Of a stretch of 64,000 nucleotides of DNA, positions 59,392 to 64,000 are shown piece by piece. The stretch is from Acanthacorydalis orientalis (taxonomy: Eukaryota > Arthropoda > Insecta > Megaloptera > Corydalidae). The notes beneath the pieces are model-generated. The model saw nothing but the letters and a program-made list of their open reading frames with translations, was not told where the DNA came from and searched no databases. The stretch lies in contig CM068318.1 of the NCBI GenBank assembly GCA_034766995.1, positions 4,579,501 to 4,643,500 on the forward strand. Direction: 5' to 3'. Both the position numbers and the translations under genes were made by a program. Position 1 is the stretch's first letter. The number at the start of each line of letters is the position of its first letter.

Positions 59392-59395
<4 letters not shown>
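57560..59395. other. AT-rich stretch, no gene seen
   Basis: A 46-nt segment near 58836-58881 has acceptor-like TTGATATTTTCAG and donor-like CACAG-GTTAAT edges, but the donor is weak. No gene called. Confidence 0.4.

Positions 59396-59456
<61 letters not shown>
59396..59456. repeat. (AT)n microsatellite, 61 bp
   Basis: Ends three bases before the DD41D element at 59460. Confidence 0.97.
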
Positions 59457-59459
<3 letters not shown>

Positions 59460-59461
<2 letters not shown>

Positions 59462-60052
59462 GAGTTTTCTAATAAGGACGTAATTTTTTAATTTGAAATA
59501 AAACGTAGTATTTGCGCTGACATTTCAAGTTTCTTTATTGTAAATAATACTTGGAGGTATGTCATTAATAAATGAAAAATAATATCGTGTGAGAGCACCG
59601 CGTCCATTTTTACAAGTAACTATTTTTTGGTTAAAATCGTCAATAAAATCCCTACACAACTGGGGCTCTATCTCACCAATTACTCTTCGGATTTCGTCTT
59701 TTAGGTCGAAAGTTGTTTAAGGATTATTGATGAACACCTGTTCTTTAACGTGACTCTAAAGAAAGTAGTCCAGGGGTGTAAAATCGCGGGATCTCGGTGA
59801 TCAATTAATCTCTTCATTTCTGGAAATAATGCGACCAGGAAATTTCGTCCTCAATAAACCAATTGTTTCACCAGCTGTGTGACATGTTGGACCGTCTTGC
59901 TGAAACCACATGTCCTTCAGATCAATTTCATTCAATTCTGCTCACAAAATATTAGTTGTCATGTTTCAATATAGTTCTCCATTTAGAGTAATCGGTTTAC
60001 TAGCCTGATTATCAAAAAAGTAAGGGTAAATGATTCCATTGGACCTAAGTGC
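59460..60052 (-). mobile_element. DD41D Tc1/mariner element, copy 3, truncated
   Basis: The left end CAGAGTTTTCTAATAAGGAC follows TA at the edge of an (AT)n tract. About 590 bp then hold a longer part of the transposase than copies 1 and 2. Reading minus, I see ALRSNGIIYPYFFDN, SKPITLNGEL, WFQQDG, SRNEEIN, SPRSRDFTPLDYF and the C terminus. There are 41 residues between the QDG Asp and the PLD Asp, as in copy 1. Stops (for example after EEIN) and frame changes make it dead. The right end is missing: the sequence runs into CT and AT repeats at 60061. Confidence 0.85.
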
Positions 60053-60060
60053 GCAACAGT

Positions 60061-60092
60061 GTTCTCTCTCTCTTTATCTCTCTCTCTATATA

Positions 60093-60143
<51 letters not shown>
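60061..60143. repeat. (CT)n then (AT)n microsatellite
   Basis: A CT-rich run (60061-60086) passes into a 57-bp AT tract with one TG step. It replaces the expected right part of the DD41D copy. Confidence 0.95.
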
Positions 60144-60147
<4 letters not shown>

Positions 60148-61779
60148 ATGTATAAAATTGCTTCCGACAAAAATTATATAATGATTTATTATTACAGAAA
60201 ATAAAAACGTCTTCGCTCAAAGATCCGCATGAATTCTTAAACAAATAGAATATATTATTCATAGCACAAAAAAAATGTAATAAAACGTTTTGCCACACAC
60301 AGAGACAGGCATATGGATACGCATATTCTTTTATTATTATTTTTGTGATAAAAAGTGAAACCGTCGCATAGTGTTCATTTGTGAAGTAGATTTAATGTTA
60401 TGTATGTAGTTGTTTAAAGAATTTTTTCCCAATGCGTTCATTCCAGTTACTTTTATTTGAAATATGTAAATGTGATTACGCCCGACCAGTTCGACATTTA
60501 TTATGAGCTCGTGCAATATAAATATAACAGACACTCGTGTTCGCTTCTCATAAGATTGTTATATTTATTGTTGTCGACTGATGTTGACGATTATTCTGTA
60601 AATATTTTCAAGATTTTAAACACTGTTTTTACATCTCTTAAAGCTATCAAATCTTTTATACGTATTTTTCTCTTGTTCTATACGTTTGTATCCGTTCATT
60701 AATTTTATAATCTTTTTAAGGAACATAAATAGAGTGTGGATAATTTAAATGATAGCGATTTTAAAAGGATACTACGTTCCACAGATAACTTGTTGATGAA
60801 TTTATCGAGGTGCTCGTGACCTTTGCCACTTAAAACACCACCATTGTTGAATGCTCCGTTCACAGTTCCAACTGATTCATTGGCAAATGTCCAGACGTTT
60901 CGGTCCTGTCTTTTATGAACTGTCGATGCAAACACGCGATTTTACATGGAAATAAAACGAGATCAGACTCTAATTCGTTCTTGATTCCACTTTTCTGAAA
61001 ATTTTGTTCTTTTTTTTTCTGTTTCAGTTAACAGTTCACTTGTTGACCTCATAATCGAATGCATAATAGGGTTGAAAAGTTTTCAGATTACGTTTTATAC
61101 TCTTTCGGGTACAAGATTTATTACAAGATTAAATTCTTCTTTATATTTTATGTCGATAAACATATCGATCACCGTTGTTATTTAATTATTTAATTTTTAT
61201 TTTTAGTATATTCGTGCGTGTTATATTCAGATTCAGTAAATTATTCAAATTTATTTAAATTACAATTTGAGTAGTTTATTGCCCTTCCTGTCTTGTAAAT
61301 GAATATAAAGACGATTGTTTATATTTTTTAGTAAGAGAGTTTATAAAATAGAATCGTTGATTACATTATACACTTGTGTTTAGATTTTAACTGTTTTTTT
61401 TTCTATCTTATTTCTGAAAGACTATAATCGAATTACTTATATAAAAAACTATGCATACTGTATTTTAATTTATGAAAATTAGTTCTGATAAGATTGTGTA
61501 TTAATGTATTCTATTTGTTATCAATTTTCAATCGAAAGTATGTAATAAAAAAAAATTTATTCTGAACTTTTTTTTTGATTTCAGATTTCAGTTTCTTTTT
61601 TTTGTACTTTTTGAAGATTATTTGTTTTGATATCTTTTTTATATCAGTTAAAGGAGATATGTTTAAATATCAAAATTAATTGTCTAATTTAGCGTCAGAA
61701 AGGAAAATCTCATTCGTTACAAGTGTGTTATTTATACAATAGAATTACATCCTCGTCGAAATTTGTTTATTTACAATAC
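60144..61779. other. AT-rich stretch, mixed near 60440-60960
   Basis: Frames at 60457-60702 (plus) and 60705-60935 (minus, 76 codons, moderately balanced) are unrecognised. The rest has T-runs and looks intronic. Confidence 0.4.
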
Positions 61780-62300
61780 TTAATCGAAACTCATAAACGT
61801 TCTTGAATTCGCTCGTACAAAACACACATGTAGATATAAAACAGTATAAACACAAGATATAAATCGACATCCATTTAAGGGTACTTTACATGTAGATAGA
61901 ATATCAGTACAGAGAATATGACACATTAACATATTTAATAATTGGGGATGGGGCATTAAAACAAGCAGGCCCATTGACATACATAACACATTACACTTCC
62001 GTCAAATCATGTGAACAGCTGGCGTGTCAGTTATTACCTAGTGCTGACCGCCTGTGTCCAGCGTGATATTCGCAAATTAGCATTATGACGAAGGGTGGAA
62101 ACAGCTGCCATTTTACGTTTTACACACGATTCCGTTCCGGTTGATAGTTTATGAAAAAGCTGCAGCGCCACAATCGTTATGTAGCCGATCACGCATGCTA
62201 CGGCGACGAGAGCTTTGTTCAACTTATTTTTCAATCGAAAAGGAAAAAAAATCTATCGGACGATCGACACGAAAATGGAATTTTGTCAATGGACGTTAAT
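61780..62300. other. higher-complexity block, candidate conserved regulatory module
   Basis: It contains two CAGCTG E-boxes (62016-62021 and 62102-62107), an AATTATTAAAT homeodomain-type site and CG-bearing sequence (CGATCACGCATGCTACGGCG). Minus frames 61780-61989 and 62034-62234 and plus frame 62151-62417 overlap, none recognised. The texture resembles insect conserved non-coding DNA. Confidence 0.4.
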
Positions 62301-62358
62301 GAGTTATCAGTGAATAAAAGATATCAAAATTTTCATACATTCAAACGTGAATACATAC

Positions 62359-62359
<1 letters not shown>

Positions 62360-62402
<43 letters not shown>
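62360..62402. repeat. (AT)n microsatellite, 43 bp
   Basis: Preceded by ACATACGT. It supplies the Ile-Tyr ends of two spurious frames. Confidence 0.96.
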
Positions 62403-62405
<3 letters not shown>

Positions 62406-62593
62406 AATAAAAATTAATATAATAAACATCATTAATTAAAAAAAATATAATAAACATCATCATTAATAAGAAATTTAATATAATAACCGATTCTTGAAAA
62501 TATTTGATTATTACATTTTTTTCTGAATTCTTCATTTATCTTAATTTTTTTAGCAAAATCAGATTTATTGATACAATCTACTTGACATTTATA
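62403..62593. other. AT-rich spacer
   Basis: Contains a repeated AATATAATAA(A)CATCAT motif near 62418-62461. No gene. Confidence 0.5.
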
Positions 62594-62716
62594 CAGGGTT
62601 TTCCAATAAGGATGCAATTTTTTAATTTGAAATGAAACAGAATCTACGCTGAAATTTTAAGTTTCTTTGTTGTAAATAATCGTTGGGGGTAAGCCATTTA
62701 TAAATGAAAAATAATG
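62594..62716 (-). mobile_element. DD41D element, copy 4, left end only
   Basis: CAGGGTTTTCCAATAAGGAT follows TA at 62592-62593. About 120 bp match the non-coding left ends of copies 1 and 3 up to GAAAAATAAT, just before the transposase stop region. The sequence then switches to the mariner relic. The edge is the best-preserved terminal repeat in the window. Confidence 0.85.
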
Positions 62717-62786
62717 AGGGCAATTTGAAAATTTCACGACCTAACTCTGAAAGAATATAACTTGTGTTCTTATATTACTTTTTTTT

Positions 62787-63275
62787 TCAATATGGTCCCC
62801 CTGAATTTCAACACACTTCATCTAGCGATGAATTAGTGCTTTTATACCATCCAGGAAATCCTTTTCTTGGACGTCCTCAAAATACCAGTTTATTGTTGCT
62901 ATCAGTTCTTCATCTGACGAAAATCGCCTACCACCAAAGATTTTTTTTAAGTTTTGGGTACAGATGAAAATCTGAGGAGATCAAATCGGGACACCTTCAA
63001 TCGTCGATCCTGTAAGACAATATCGTGCCCTTTGTGGATGATACCTTCTGTCGTTGCAGTTTTTGGACGTCTATTACGCGGGTTATCTTCTAAGCGTGCA
63101 CGGCTACATTTAAATTCACATCCCCACTCCTTGTATACGAAGGTGCACTATCACCCAATACATATATGTCATCTCATTAAAAATTTCTGTTGGCTTTAAG
63201 CCTTTTTTCGCCAAAAAACTTTATTACCGCACGATGTTCAACTTAATTCATTTCAACAACGGCACAAAAAGAGCT
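62787..63275 (-). pseudogene. mariner transposase relic with internal deletion
   Basis: Reading minus, the N-terminal part appears in broken frames: LKPTEIFNEM, then a cluster equivalent to EW..EFK, LEDNPRNRRPKTATTEG, HDIVLQDRRLKV. It then jumps directly to the last catalytic block and C terminus: PDLISSDFHLYPKLKKIFGG, RFSSDEEL, and CVEIQGDHIEK with a stop. About the middle 150 residues, including the first two catalytic Asp positions, are gone. The PDLxxSDFHLxPKLK form is the mariner DD34D signature. It starts about 70 bp beyond the DD41D left end at 62594-62716. Confidence 0.82.
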
Positions 63276-63430
63276 TTATTTAAATTGATGTTAGTAACAA
63301 ACTGTTTGACATATTAATTATAGACTGAGGTTATGTATAAGATAGATATCGCTTTGTAATGCACCACAAATATTTAAAATATTACCGCCACTTATATGTT
63401 AGGCCTCGAATTTTTAAAATTGCCTTCCTG

Positions 63431-63477
<47 letters not shown>

Positions 63478-64000
63478 GATTAATAATTATTAAAGTAATT
63501 GTCATTAAGAATAATTATTACAAAATATTTTTTGTTCCTCCTTCACATAATACATTAAACACTGAACGGAAAATATATTAATGATATTTAATGTTTTTTT
63601 GAAATAAAAAAATGTCGAACCAAACTGAAACAAGATAGAGCATTTTATTACGTATTAGTAAATTGTATTAAAATTATACATAATACCAAATTATATGCTA
63701 GCGTTCAATACGAACATTGAATTATTAATAAATACTAAATAATGAAATTCGTCTGTAGGATTATAATCAATATGTATTGTACACTAGAGCAGTCATTGTT
63801 TTCCGAATAAATGCTTTCTAATTTATTAAAAATAAGATCAATACTTCATTACTTAATCCTCGTTCGTTATACAAATAGAATTAAATCTCCAATTCAGAGT
63901 CGCTATTTTAATTGCAATCAATATTGTTATATTCAATCATATTCACAGGTAGAATTAATACTTGAAATTAAAACCTGTAACTGTATCACGAAAACGTATC
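63276..64000. other. AT-rich stretch with one microsatellite
   Basis: No continuation of the DD41D element is seen after the mariner relic. A CACAG-GTAGAA junction near 63950 is weak. No gene. Confidence 0.45.
63431..63477. repeat. (AT)n microsatellite, 47 bp
   Basis: One TT break splits the tract. Confidence 0.96.

Noticed and set aside
1..64000. CRISPR array, integron, prophage or endogenous virus
   Set aside because: No spaced direct repeats, integrase, capsid, polymerase or reverse-transcriptase motif was seen in any frame I could read. All protein-level homology is to cut-and-paste transposases.

Overview
The window looks like non-coding eukaryotic DNA, most likely from an arthropod and probably an insect. 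It is strongly AT-rich and holds about forty (AT)n microsatellites. The recognisable proteins are all dead pieces of class II transposons of types common in insect genomes: Tc1/mariner DD41D, mariner and hAT. I found no intact multi-domain gene, no rRNA or tRNA, no operon-like packing, no CRISPR array and no bacterial signal. If A+T is near 70 percent, a few open frames of 100-110 codons are expected by chance in six frames over 64 kb. Most open frames here are therefore unconvincing, and many simply run through (AT)n as Ile-Tyr repeats. The setting fits long introns or intergenic DNA.

Transposon content. A DD41D element is present in four partial copies (661-1227, 51889-52507, 59460-60052, 62594-62716), all in the same orientation with the transposase on the minus strand. 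Two copies keep both terminal repeats but have lost most of the gene. A fifth, related fragment (34177-34580, plus strand) is the N-terminal half of the same kind of transposase. It abuts a 233-bp TTAA-flanked MITE (34589-34821). Mariner relics lie at 4975-5365 and 62787-63275, both minus strand. An hAT C-terminal (dimerisation) relic lies at 55077-55315, minus. Two short repeat families appear in two copies each: a hairpin MITE at 29519-29695 and 32710-32837, and a one-ended element at 12773-12895 and 20875-20998. Several element edges sit exactly at (AT)n tracts.

Possible gene structure. On the plus strand, an ATG in good insect context is followed three codons later by GTGAGT (4176-4184). 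A lysine/glutamate-rich open segment with splice signals in a compatible phase follows (7425-7572), then a pyrimidine tract-CAG-GTGAGC junction at 8963/8964 that resembles a recursive-splicing site. Further splice-bounded open segments occur at 41175-41463 and 54536-54654. On the minus strand, 3873-3980 has a strong acceptor and a protein-like terminal frame. None of these is recognised and all are low confidence.

Higher-complexity blocks. Against the AT-rich background stand blocks with CpGs, E-boxes and TAATTA motifs, notably 11790-12440, 43925-44640, 46790-47520, 52960-53720, 55900-56480 and 61780-62300. They look like conserved cis-regulatory modules, promoters or non-coding exons. They are the best places for comparative follow-up.
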